Of a DNA stretch of 46,962 bases, positions 1-7,007 are shown piece by piece. This stretch comes from JAVBPP01 sp031549535. GTDB taxonomy: Bacteria > Bacillota > Clostridia > Oscillospirales > Acutalibacteraceae. Under the pieces are notes generated by a model, which saw only the letters and a list, made by a program, of their open reading frames with translations, searched no databases and had not been told where the DNA came from. The position numbers were made by a program, and so were the translations under genes. Numbering within the stretch: the stretch's first letter is position 1; the number at the start of each line of letters is the position of its first letter. The stretch covers positions 1-46,962 of the forward strand of contig JAVBPP010000065.1 of assembly GCA_031549535.1 (NCBI GenBank). Direction: 5' to 3'.

Positions 1-50
1 AAATCCAGGAGGATTGCCTCCGGCAATACATCGTCTAGCGAGCCAGTTGG

Positions 51-2387
51 GTGCAGCGTAGTCTCGGATCGACGGCCGAAATTTTCCGGAACACTCGTTC
101 CGCTACGCTCCACTCCTGTTCCGGCAAAGTTCGTTTAGTGTGTTTTATGACTGCACTTTTATTGACAATTCCAGATAACAAAATCTCCAACCAAACCATC
201 ACCTATACCTACGACAAGGGCGGCAACATGACCGCGCGGACGTACTACGAGCTGACGGTGGAGGATGAATTGGAGAACCCGCTCAGCGGCCTTTCCCTCG
301 CCTATGAAGACGACAAACTCATCGGCCTGTCGGACGGCAGCGTGACGATTCCTTACGATTCCATTGGAAATCCGACCCAATATACCGACTTCGTAAACGC
401 TCCCTCCCAGCTGCAATGGCAGGGCAGGCAGCTCGCCGGTGCGGCCGCGCATCTCAATATGTTCGGCCAGCCCACCCCGGGCACGGCCAGCTACCGCTAC
501 GACAGCAACGGCCTGCGCACCCACAAAACCGTGGAATTCGGCATGATGGGCAGCGAAGAGATGCAGGTGGACTACGAATATATCTGGGAAGGCACCCTGC
601 TGCTGGGCTACAATATGGGTATCAACTCGGGCAGCGAAGACGGTAATAGTATAGCAATGCGTATTATCTACGGAGATGACGGCGAATCCCTCGGCTACAC
701 CTACAAGGACGCAACCGGCGAAGGCGACACCGTCTGGTACATCAAAAACATGTTCGGTGATACGCAAGGTCTCTATTCCGCAAAAAACCGCCAGATGGAA
801 GTAATCTACACCTACGACGCCTGGGGCACCCCAACCATGGAAGCCGCCAATCAAACCGACCCCTTATCCGGCCTGTATTTGCTGATGTATCTGCTGACGA
901 ATCAGCTGACCTATCGCGGGTATTATTATGATTTCGAGACAGGGCGGTACTATCTCCAGAGCCGCTACTATGCGCCGAGCTGGGGTCGGTTTTTGAATGC
1001 GGATAAGCATTTTGATACACAAAGTAGTGCTTTAGGAGCAAATCGGTATTTGTATTGTGACAATAATCCGATTACCTACACAGACCCCAAAGGTGAAGCC
1101 ACTAATAAAAAGCTGAAGTTTACTGCATATAAAATTTATTTTAAGGTTACGCCAAAAGGTACATCGGCAACATTAAGGATGTATAATGACTTGTCGGGCG
1201 AGTCTTTAAAACTGGAGAAAGATAGCAATGGGAAAGCAAAAAAGGAAACAATTGTACGAGGATATTATAAGGAAAATTACTATGTAAAATGCGGGGAGGA
1301 GTATTACTTTGTCAAGAGGAAAGATGTAATCCCTCAGAAAATATTAGCTAATGGAACTTATTTTGTTAGGAATGCCGCGACAGGTTGGTATATGGATGAT
1401 CATGATTACAATGGAAAGGATAAAAATCCAGTAAATCAAATTGTATACAAGGGGAATACGGCACAACAATGGAAAATTACTTATGACTCCAAAGATGGAT
1501 ACTGCACCATTTCACCGGTTTGTGCTTCTGAGTACCGGTTAAGTTTATCAAGCAGTTTTGGTGCTGATCAGAACAATTATAACGCCTTCATTTACAAAAA
1601 AAATGATGCAAATATACAACAAAAATGGCTAATTATTACATGGGGGACAGATGGATACAGGCTTGTAACAAAGAAAAGCGTTGAGAATAATTCGCCTAAA
1701 GGACTTGAAGTTCCTAATTCCATTATAAAGGATAACCCACAGCAGAAGGCGCAACTACAAATCTGGACAATGTGTAATGAAAAAAGGCAAAAGTGGTCGG
1801 TCATTTATACTCCGGAAAAACTAAAAGATGAACAAATGAAGGCTGATTGTGAAGCGTTATTAAAAACTGAAAAATATAATAAAACTGCATGGGATAGCGC
1901 TGATTTACTAAAGAAACGAACGATGTTAACACAATTATTAGCAGACGTTCAAACGATTCTAGGCACGAAAATTAATAAAACTATTAATTTTATAGAAATG
2001 GAATATAATACGATCAAAAACACAAAAGGTGAAATTATTGGGGCAACGGGAACTGTAGGTGCATACAATTATTCCACAAATCAAATTAGTATGAATACGA
2101 AGTGCTTAAATGATGGTATATTATCCAAGGAGGTTCGTAGCACGTTAATACATGAAGCAAGGCATGGATATCAGCACGAGGCTGTAGATAATAAAAACAG
2201 CCATACAGTTGGAAGTAATACGAAGAGCAAATGGAAGAGTAATTTTGAGAACTATATTACTTCTAATAAAAGCGGTTATCATGAACAAGCCGTAGAATGG
2301 GATGCTTTTTCGTTTGCAGGGCAAGCAAAGCCGGCACTTTCAGGTTTAACGCCAGTATATTCGGGTAGCTGGCCAAATCAGTATTAG
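51..2387 (+). CDS. 5'-truncated RHS/YD-repeat toxin with ricin-type lectin and HEARH zinc-peptidase-like tip
   Basis: This is the C-terminal end of an RHS polymorphic toxin, 778 codons as read from a GTG at 51. An in-frame stop lies at 36-38. RHS-like sequence starts only near residue 41 (ITYTYDKGGNMTARTYYE), so the long N-terminal shell is missing and the start is uncertain; ATG 147 is an alternative, and neither has a good ribosome site. The core ends with the usual signature (YYLQSRYYAPSWGRFLNAD, then NRYLYCDNNPITYTDPKGE, about residues 300-349). The variable tip follows: an SH3-like stretch (about 355-425), a ricin B-type beta-trefoil (about 430-585) with three Q-W motifs (QQWKI, QQKWLI, RQKWSV), and a terminal domain with HEARH at 701-705 and a downstream EQAVEWDAF (E745/E749). 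That pattern fits a zincin: two His, a catalytic Glu and a third acidic ligand. GC content drops sharply from core to tip. RHS and zincin identity are strong; the cleaved target is unknown. Confidence 0.8.
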   Translation: MQRSLGSTAEIFRNTRSATLHSCSGKVRLVCFMTALLLTIPDNKISNQTITYTYDKGGNMTARTYYELTVEDELENPLSGLSLAYEDDKLIGLSDGSVTIPYDSIGNPTQYTDFVNAPSQLQWQGRQLAGAAAHLNMFGQPTPGTASYRYDSNGLRTHKTVEFGMMGSEEMQVDYEYIWEGTLLLGYNMGINSGSEDGNSIAMRIIYGDDGESLGYTYKDATGEGDTVWYIKNMFGDTQGLYSAKNRQMEVIYTYDAWGTPTMEAANQTDPLSGLYLLMYLLTNQLTYRGYYYDFETGRYYLQSRYYAPSWGRFLNADKHFDTQSSALGANRYLYCDNNPITYTDPKGEATNKKLKFTAYKIYFKVTPKGTSATLRMYNDLSGESLKLEKDSNGKAKKETIVRGYYKENYYVKCGEEYYFVKRKDVIPQKILANGTYFVRNAATGWYMDDHDYNGKDKNPVNQIVYKGNTAQQWKITYDSKDGYCTISPVCASEYRLSLSSSFGADQNNYNAFIYKKNDANIQQKWLIITWGTDGYRLVTKKSVENNSPKGLEVPNSIIKDNPQQKAQLQIWTMCNEKRQKWSVIYTPEKLKDEQMKADCEALLKTEKYNKTAWDSADLLKKRTMLTQLLADVQTILGTKINKTINFIEMEYNTIKNTKGEIIGATGTVGAYNYSTNQISMNTKCLNDGILSKEVRSTLIHEARHGYQHEAVDNKNSHTVGSNTKSKWKSNFENYITSNKSGYHEQAVEWDAFSFAGQAKPALSGLTPVYSGSWPNQY
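86..124. repeat. Inverted repeat at the 5' edge of the RHS gene
   Basis: CCGGAACA at 86-93 is the exact reverse complement of TGTTCCGG at 117-124, with a 23-base loop. It lies in about 170 bases that do not read as RHS core, just upstream of the point (about 170) where YD-repeat coding sequence begins. It probably marks the junction where a displaced RHS end was joined to other DNA. No transposase or integrase is visible nearby. Confidence 0.5.
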
Positions 2388-2517
2388 GTTACGCCTGGCA
2401 ACCCTGTTTGTTATGGAATATTGCGGTGTATAATTAAAGAAAGTTTTACAAATTACACCGCAATAGTTACTCAACATTAGCTTTAAGAAATTTAATTCTG
2501 AAAGGAAGCAAGATCAA

Positions 2518-3192
2518 GTGAATGCAATTAAATATAGTGTTAACATGCTCCTATTGATATTATTGCTTTCCTCTTGTGGAAAAACACTAGGGAACCCTGT
2601 GAAGAATTCAACATCAACATCCTTGCAAAATACACAAATCATGGAAGAAGAGGATAAAAGAATGGTTAGTGAAAGTATAAATAATATAAGGAAAATAATT
2701 GAAATAGATGATGTACTTGCAGAAAAAATTTCTGAAATGATAGTGAAGCTCCATATAAACAACATAAAAAAATATGAAGTAGAAGAAAAAAATGAGTTAA
2801 CAACTACACTTAAATTGACAAATACGGATGATATGGTATATTATATTAATAGCAATAATCAGAAAGTTATCCAAATTGAACTTATTGATATAAATGGTAA
2901 AAAAATTATATATAACGACATTATAGAATATAATCATGATATGATTATGGATAGAACAGACATAGATGATTCCACATCGTGGAATATTGCACAAATATTA
3001 CAATATGTCAATGTTGGCTTAATTGATTTCTTTACGGTAGAAAGCCATACTCAAGATGGATATATTATAAAGCTAATAAGTGATAAAGGTACTACATATA
3101 TACTAGGCGTTAATGGAGAAGTTGACAACTACACGTTTGGAGGTCTTCGTCTAAATGACTTGAATGGTCCCGATGTTGTTGCGTTCTATTAA
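2518..3192 (+). CDS. Putative lipoprotein, candidate immunity protein of the RHS tip
   Basis: The 224-residue product starts at GTG 2518, with an AAAGGAAG ribosome site about 10 bases upstream. The first 20 residues form a lipoprotein signal: hydrophobic LLLILLLSSC with the Cys at about residue 20, followed by a polar Asn/Ser/Thr-rich linker. The remainder is acidic and rich in Ile, Asn and Asp, with alternating beta-like segments and no motif I recognise. It is AT-rich and is the first gene after the toxin tip, 130 bases downstream. That is where RHS systems keep the cognate immunity gene, so I infer that role. An exported lipoprotein would protect outside the membrane, which suits a lectin-peptidase toxin. 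RHS core sequence resumes immediately after its stop codon. Confidence 0.65.
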   Translation: MNAIKYSVNMLLLILLLSSCGKTLGNPVKNSTSTSLQNTQIMEEEDKRMVSESINNIRKIIEIDDVLAEKISEMIVKLHINNIKKYEVEEKNELTTTLKLTNTDDMVYYINSNNQKVIQIELIDINGKKIIYNDIIEYNHDMIMDRTDIDDSTSWNIAQILQYVNVGLIDFFTVESHTQDGYIIKLISDKGTTYILGVNGEVDNYTFGGLRLNDLNGPDVVAFY

Positions 3193-4073
3193 GATTACGC
3201 CGCAGCGCAAACGGAAGAGGACGGCAGAACAAACGTGGAAGATTACAACGCGGAGAACGGTCTGCAGGAAAGTGCACAGCAGGGCAGCGGTGCGCCTGTG
3301 GAATACGGCTATGACGCGGTGGGAACGCTGGTGTATCTCCGTCAGCTGGTCAGTGGTTTGCAGGGTGCAAGCGGCTACGGCATCCAATATACCTATGCGC
3401 ATGACCGGTTGACGCAAATCACGCACAACGGCATCACAAATACGCCTACTCCGACGCCCCGCAGGGGGAGGTCGGGCGCATGCAGTATGCGAACGGCCAC
3501 AGCGTGACCTACACGCACCACACCGGCCGCGTCACGGCCATCAGCTATGATGAGGGCGCAACCACGGCCTTTGCCTACGCCTACGATGCCAGCGGCAAGC
3601 TGCAAAGTATGACCGACCATTTGCGCGGCCGCGTCACAAGCTACAGCGAAACCGGCACGGAAGTGCGCGGTCTGGACGAGGAAAACACCCTGTATTACAG
3701 CAAAACCACCGCCGAGGACGGCACAATACAGGAAAATTTCTTCGGCCTGGAGCTTGCGCTTTCCGGCAGTTCCTCGTATGATGGAACAACGGGCAATACC
3801 ACCACGGAAAACAATTACACCGTCGGAGAAAGCACGCAAACCGCCACCCGCACAGAGGATGCGCTGGGCAGAACCATCCAAAAGCAGGTGAAAACGGGTG
3901 AGACGCCGCTGGTGAACACGGATTTCCGTTACCGCGACCTTTCCGAGACGCTGACGACCCGCCAAATTGCGGAAAAAGAGGTCACGGCGGCGGATAATCT
4001 AATTGAAAACGCAAAAAACGCAGGGACTGGATTCGTTATTAAGAATTATTCACGCTCCAACAGGTGGTTGTAG
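3193..4073 (+). pseudogene. RHS core fragment, 5'-truncated and frameshifted
   Basis: GC-rich YD-repeat coding sequence begins exactly after the lipoprotein stop (DYAAAQTEEDGRTNVEDYNAE) in the frame of base 3193. At about 3436-3443 the reading must shift to the frame of base 3480 to continue as YAYSDAPQGEVGRMQYANGHS; the first frame degenerates into TPTPTPRRG. Repeats such as YDAVGTLVYLRQL, YTYAHDRLTQI, YAYDASGKLQSMTD and the strand FRYRDLSETLTTRQIAEKEV are typical of the RHS shell upstream of the part kept in the 51-2387 gene. After about 4000 the sequence turns AT-rich and ends at 4073. There is no start codon or ribosome site. It is a relic of a displaced RHS gene, not a functional product. 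Confidence 0.8.
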
Positions 4074-4192
4074 TATTATGTATTACAACTGAAATGGATT
4101 GTTTGGCAGGTATATGTATACAATTAAACCGTATCAGGTAAAAAAATGTACAATAATATACATGACGAATAGATCATGAGGAAAGGTGAAAA

Positions 4193-4429
4193 ATGAAACC
4201 ATACAACATATTGTTTTACATAGGAATATCTATATGTGTAGCAATGATAGCGATAGGATGGATACAATATTTTAACATTTTACAAATTCAAGAGACATGT
4301 TTTTTGAATTCACGGTGGTTACCTTATCAAATAGGAGCTATAGAAACATTAGCCCTGCTTTGCAGATTAAAATATGTGAATCAAATGAGTGGAAATGATT
4401 CCGAAGGGGAATCACGTAACAAAAAATAG
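4193..4429 (+). CDS. Small membrane protein in the RHS immunity bank
   Basis: The 78-residue product starts at ATG 4193, preceded by GAGGAAAGG at good spacing. A clear membrane helix spans about residues 7-29 (ILFYIGISICVAMIAIGWI). A weaker hydrophobic stretch lies near 45-58, and the tail is charged (SEGESRNKK). I recognise no family. It follows the broken RHS fragment by about 120 bases and precedes a lipoprotein gene in the same direction. Small membrane proteins are common among immunity proteins to envelope-acting toxins, but that role is only inferred from position and composition. The DNA is AT-rich compared with the RHS pieces. Confidence 0.6.
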   Translation: MKPYNILFYIGISICVAMIAIGWIQYFNILQIQETCFLNSRWLPYQIGAIETLALLCRLKYVNQMSGNDSEGESRNKK

Positions 4430-4486
4430 GGAAGATTCACAATGGACATGCCTTGTCCGTTAAATCTATTGTGGGAGGCATAAGTT

Positions 4487-5029
4487 TTGAAAAAAATAAT
4501 TATCATGTGTTTACTTGTCACGACAACAATAGTAATAATTGGATGTGATAACGTCATGAGTGCCAAGGAGCGAGAGGAAACTACAAGGACAACCACTGGA
4601 TTAACTGCAGAACAAAATATAGAAAGGCAGACTGAGCCTGACACAATTACACCGGAAATGTTGCGAGAAGTAGAGGATTCCTTTCATACAAAAATGAAAA
4701 ATTTAAATTCAAATGAAATTATAAAAATTAAGCTTGAATATTTTTACCCGTATGGAAGTAAGGTGTATTATACAACAGATAAACAACAAATAGAAAAATG
4801 GGTATGTTTGTTTCAATCCGTAAAAATAGTTGCCAAACCATACGAAATGATATTCGGAAGTGTGGCATATTGTTTTAGTTATTACACAAAAGACGATGGA
4901 AAGGAAATAAGCCTATTTGGTGGGAGTATTCCTATTCTAGAATATGATTATTCAAAAACATTGCTGGAAGCACAAAGCTACGATAGGGAACTGTATTTAC
5001 AGCTTTTAAAAGAGATAGGCATAAGGTAA
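4487..5029 (+). CDS. Putative lipoprotein, candidate immunity protein
   Basis: The 180-residue product starts at TTG 4487, chosen because GGGAGG lies about 10 bases upstream. It has a strong lipoprotein signal (KKIIIMCLLVTTTIVIIGC, Cys at 20). A Thr/Glu-rich linker follows, then a mixed domain with regular hydrophobic strands (IIKIKLEYFYPYG, VAYCFSYYT) and a Leu-rich C-terminal helix. No enzyme motif is visible. It is AT-rich and transcribed with its neighbours. The stop codon is followed in the same frame by the start-less orphan tail at 5030-5191, as if this gene had been inserted into, or had displaced, a toxin end. Export and position suggest an immunity protein; the partner toxin is not identifiable. 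Confidence 0.6.
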   Translation: MKKIIIMCLLVTTTIVIIGCDNVMSAKEREETTRTTTGLTAEQNIERQTEPDTITPEMLREVEDSFHTKMKNLNSNEIIKIKLEYFYPYGSKVYYTTDKQQIEKWVCLFQSVKIVAKPYEMIFGSVAYCFSYYTKDDGKEISLFGGSIPILEYDYSKTLLEAQSYDRELYLQLLKEIGIR

Positions 5030-5191
5030 CGCTGCCAACGGGCAGGGGGAAAGCTCGTAGCACAGCACGGAATCTACGGTGCATTACGGCCAAATCAAAG
5101 TTATGGAAACGCCTCCTCTCTTGACTCGCCAGCATTTTCAGACGAATATTTAAGAACAAAATCTAGTGTTATTGACAACTATACGAGGTAA
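5030..5191 (+). pseudogene. Orphan C-terminal tail, probable displaced toxin tip remnant
   Basis: An open stretch without a start codon runs from the TAA of the previous gene to TAA 5189-5191. It reads as an ordinary soluble protein end (GIYGALRPNQSYGNASSLDS, later AFSDEYLRTKSSVIDNYTR). The stop lies only three bases before the candidate ATT start of the next gene, the spacing expected between a toxin gene and its immunity gene. I infer that it is the last 40-50 codons of a lost RHS toxin tip. It is too short to name a toxin family. Confidence 0.4.
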
Positions 5192-5193
5192 AA

Positions 5194-5640
5194 ATTATAA
5201 AAAATTTTATTAGAAAATATAGATGTTATATAGTTATTAGCAGTTTAGTTTTAGCTGTCAGTGTGTGTGTTGGCTATGTGCTTGAAAACTCAGAAAATCA
5301 CTACATTATTTCCTATGTCCGAAAGTCTGACTATGGATATGTAAAAAAGCAGCTTGTAGATGTAATGGATGAAGAGGTGCGTTTTCCACTTCCTCCAAAA
5401 ACTGCTCCTTTACGGTATGCGATGAGTGCAGGAAGTTTGTCTTGTGTAACACGTTCCAACAAAGAGGAAGTGCTTTTATTTTATAAAGATATAATGATCG
5501 ATAGCGTGGGGACAACAAAATATGGACATACCAGAATCAGGGTTGAAGTAAATAAAATAATAATACAAATCGTTATCTATGAGGAAGAAGGTGGTGTATT
5601 ATATTTTCTTGTATCAACACACGATGAACTAGAGGAATAG
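5194..5640 (+). CDS. Membrane-anchored small protein with non-canonical start, candidate immunity protein
   Basis: An in-frame stop (TGA 5173-5175) and the lack of ATG, GTG or TTG before 5263 leave either a GTG inside the signal segment or a rare start. GAGGT at 5185-5189 sits four bases before ATT 5194 and seven before ATA 5197. A start there gives a complete positively charged N-terminus and hydrophobic anchor (KNFIRKYRCY then IVISSLVLAVSVCVGYV) for a protein of about 148 residues. From GTG 5263 the anchor would be cut away. The rest is a compact alpha/beta-looking domain ending in EEEGGVLYFLVSTHDELEE. No family is recognised. The gene directly follows an orphan toxin-like tail, so an immunity role is plausible. 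Alternatively it is a decaying gene that has lost its start codon. Confidence 0.5.
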   Translation: MIKNFIRKYRCYIVISSLVLAVSVCVGYVLENSENHYIISYVRKSDYGYVKKQLVDVMDEEVRFPLPPKTAPLRYAMSAGSLSCVTRSNKEEVLLFYKDIMIDSVGTTKYGHTRIRVEVNKIIIQIVIYEEEGGVLYFLVSTHDELEE

Positions 5641-5714
5641 AAAATATTCCCTTATTGAAAGAAAGCGCAAAAAGGTAAAAAAGAATGTGGGAATGTTGAA
5701 AATTATTTATATAC

Positions 5715-5945
5715 ACCACGGAAAACAGCTACACAGTCGGCGAAAGCACCCAAACCGCCACCCGTACAGAAGTCGCGTTGGGGTGCACCACCCAAAAGAA
5801 ATAGGGAGGATGCCATTAATCCAAATAATGGATATGACTTGCGGGATAGAAGCCACGGTACGAGCCAAACTCAGTAACAAGCAAGTCACTTGGAGCAGCG
5901 CCTCCGGCATGGCTACGGTGGACACATCACAGAGCACGAGCTTTC
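5715..5945 (+). pseudogene. RHS micro-relic and BIG2-like scrap
   Basis: About 65 bases at 5720-5785 repeat, with roughly ten differences, the RHS core stretch at about 3805-3870 (the part reading TENxYTVGESTQTATRTE). The copy is interrupted soon after. Further on, about 5850-5930, a short segment reads QVTWSSASGMATVDTSQS, which resembles a bacterial Ig-like (BIG2) strand pair. Neither piece forms a complete frame with a start. This is debris of at least one more displaced RHS gene, lying just before the next lipoprotein gene. Confidence 0.5.
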
Positions 5946-5970
5946 AACATTATTGGAGGACGCCAAGATC

Positions 5971-6540
5971 ATGAAAAAATTAAAAAACATAGTTGTTATC
6001 CCGCTATTACTCGCTGTATTACTTACGGTAGGGTGTATAAAAGACCCAGGGGTAGACTTAAGTCAAGCAACAAGCTCAAAAACCGAGAATAGCACCGTAG
6101 TAAATCAATCCACAGAAACCACAGATTACAATGGCCTTCCCCGGTACATTCCGGGGACAATCAAACCAATGAGTGAAAGCTTCTGGGAATCATTTTTTCC
6201 GTTTCCGCATGAGCGCCGTTTTATCTATTACACCATCCCAAACTGCTATAGGGATTTGCTCACTAACGAACAGTGGGCGGAATGGGATACACTGCCGAAC
6301 AGATATCCAATTGACGTGTGGAATGAAACTGGAAAGCTAATTGATGAAATGGTGTTAGTGACTTTGATTAAGCATTTTCATATTTCTAAAGCTGCTTTTG
6401 AACAAGCCACAAAAGAGGGGGTTGATACTGCCATTCAATTGGAAAAAGATTTATTTCATGAATATAGTGAGCTCCCGAATGTAGATATTCTGTACTCTTT
6501 TGACAATGAAATAGTTAACCAATATTATCGCGCGGAATGA
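5971..6540 (+). CDS. Putative lipoprotein, candidate immunity protein (paralogue of the next gene)
   Basis: The 189-residue product starts at ATG 5971, chosen because GGAGG lies about 11 bases upstream; the frame is open further upstream through RHS debris but has no ribosome site there. A lipoprotein signal ends at LTVGC (Cys about residue 19). A Ser/Thr-rich linker follows, then a Trp/Tyr-rich domain (SESFWESFFPFPHERRFIYY). The C-terminal 65 residues (DEMVLVTLIKHFHISKAAFE, then DLFHEYSELPNVDILYSFDN) align with nearly the whole of the 94-residue protein encoded next. The family is unknown to me. Its place in the RHS bank and its export signal suggest immunity. It may instead be a free-standing surface protein. 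Confidence 0.65.
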   Translation: MKKLKNIVVIPLLLAVLLTVGCIKDPGVDLSQATSSKTENSTVVNQSTETTDYNGLPRYIPGTIKPMSESFWESFFPFPHERRFIYYTIPNCYRDLLTNEQWAEWDTLPNRYPIDVWNETGKLIDEMVLVTLIKHFHISKAAFEQATKEGVDTAIQLEKDLFHEYSELPNVDILYSFDNEIVNQYYRAE

Positions 6541-6613
6541 ATTGAATGTAATATTAAATTACATAAATTGTTAAATATACATAGGGATATAGGACTTCTA
6601 GGAGAGAGAGATT

Positions 6614-6898
6614 GTGACAAACAAAAGAAATATTGTAGCAATAATAATTTTGACAAGCATGCTTGCCCTGCCAAATTCATATAAAAACTCAATAAAACCA
6701 ATTGAAATGTGCTTGGTCAGTTTGGTTAAAGAATTCAATATCCCAAGAAAGGATTTTGAGTATGCTGCAGAAAAATTAAAGCAACGATATGTGGAATGTG
6801 GGTTAGATTTATACCACGAGGATAATGAAATCCCGAACGCGGACATCATCTACACGTTCGACAACAAAATCATCAACGAATACTACCGGCGTAAATAA
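6614..6898 (+). CDS. Small exported protein, truncated paralogue of the preceding lipoprotein
   Basis: The 94-residue product starts at GTG 6614 after TAGGAGAGAG. The N-terminus (NKRNIVAIIILTSMLALPNS) looks like a Sec signal without a lipobox Cys. The remainder matches the C-terminal third of the preceding gene, sharing the pattern D-L-x-H-E-x-x-E-[LI]-P-N-x-D-I-[IL]-Y-x-F-D-N near the end. The middle Trp/Tyr-rich domain of the longer paralogue is missing. The shared module is probably the functional unit, duplicated and then shortened. It may bind a toxin, though nothing in the sequence proves this. Confidence 0.6.
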   Translation: MTNKRNIVAIIILTSMLALPNSYKNSIKPIEMCLVSLVKEFNIPRKDFEYAAEKLKQRYVECGLDLYHEDNEIPNADIIYTFDNKIINEYYRRK

Positions 6899-6938
6899 AA
6901 GCATTGTAAAGGGCAAACCCCTATGGGGATTGGTATAA

Positions 6939-6963
6939 CCCCCTCCTCGTCGGGCGAAGGGGG
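6939..6963 (+). terminator. Possible terminator hairpin
   Basis: CCCCCT at 6939-6944 can pair with AGGGGG at 6958-6963 across a 13-base loop. The run that follows (ATAAATAAC) is AT-rich but not a T tract. It lies 40 bases after the preceding stop codon. It may end transcription of the paralogue pair or be part of a decayed repeat. Just before it, GATTGGTATAA at 6928-6938 matches the end of the inverted-repeat element at 40075-40177. Confidence 0.35.
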
Positions 6964-7007
6964 ATAAATAACAATGATAGTTTCACTAAAAAAAGAGGGT
7001 GTGTAGT

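Noticed and set aside
159..854. 231-codon antisense frame in the RHS gene
   Set aside because: The opposite strand has unmistakable YD-repeat coding sequence; this frame is low-complexity Val/Ala/Gly-rich.
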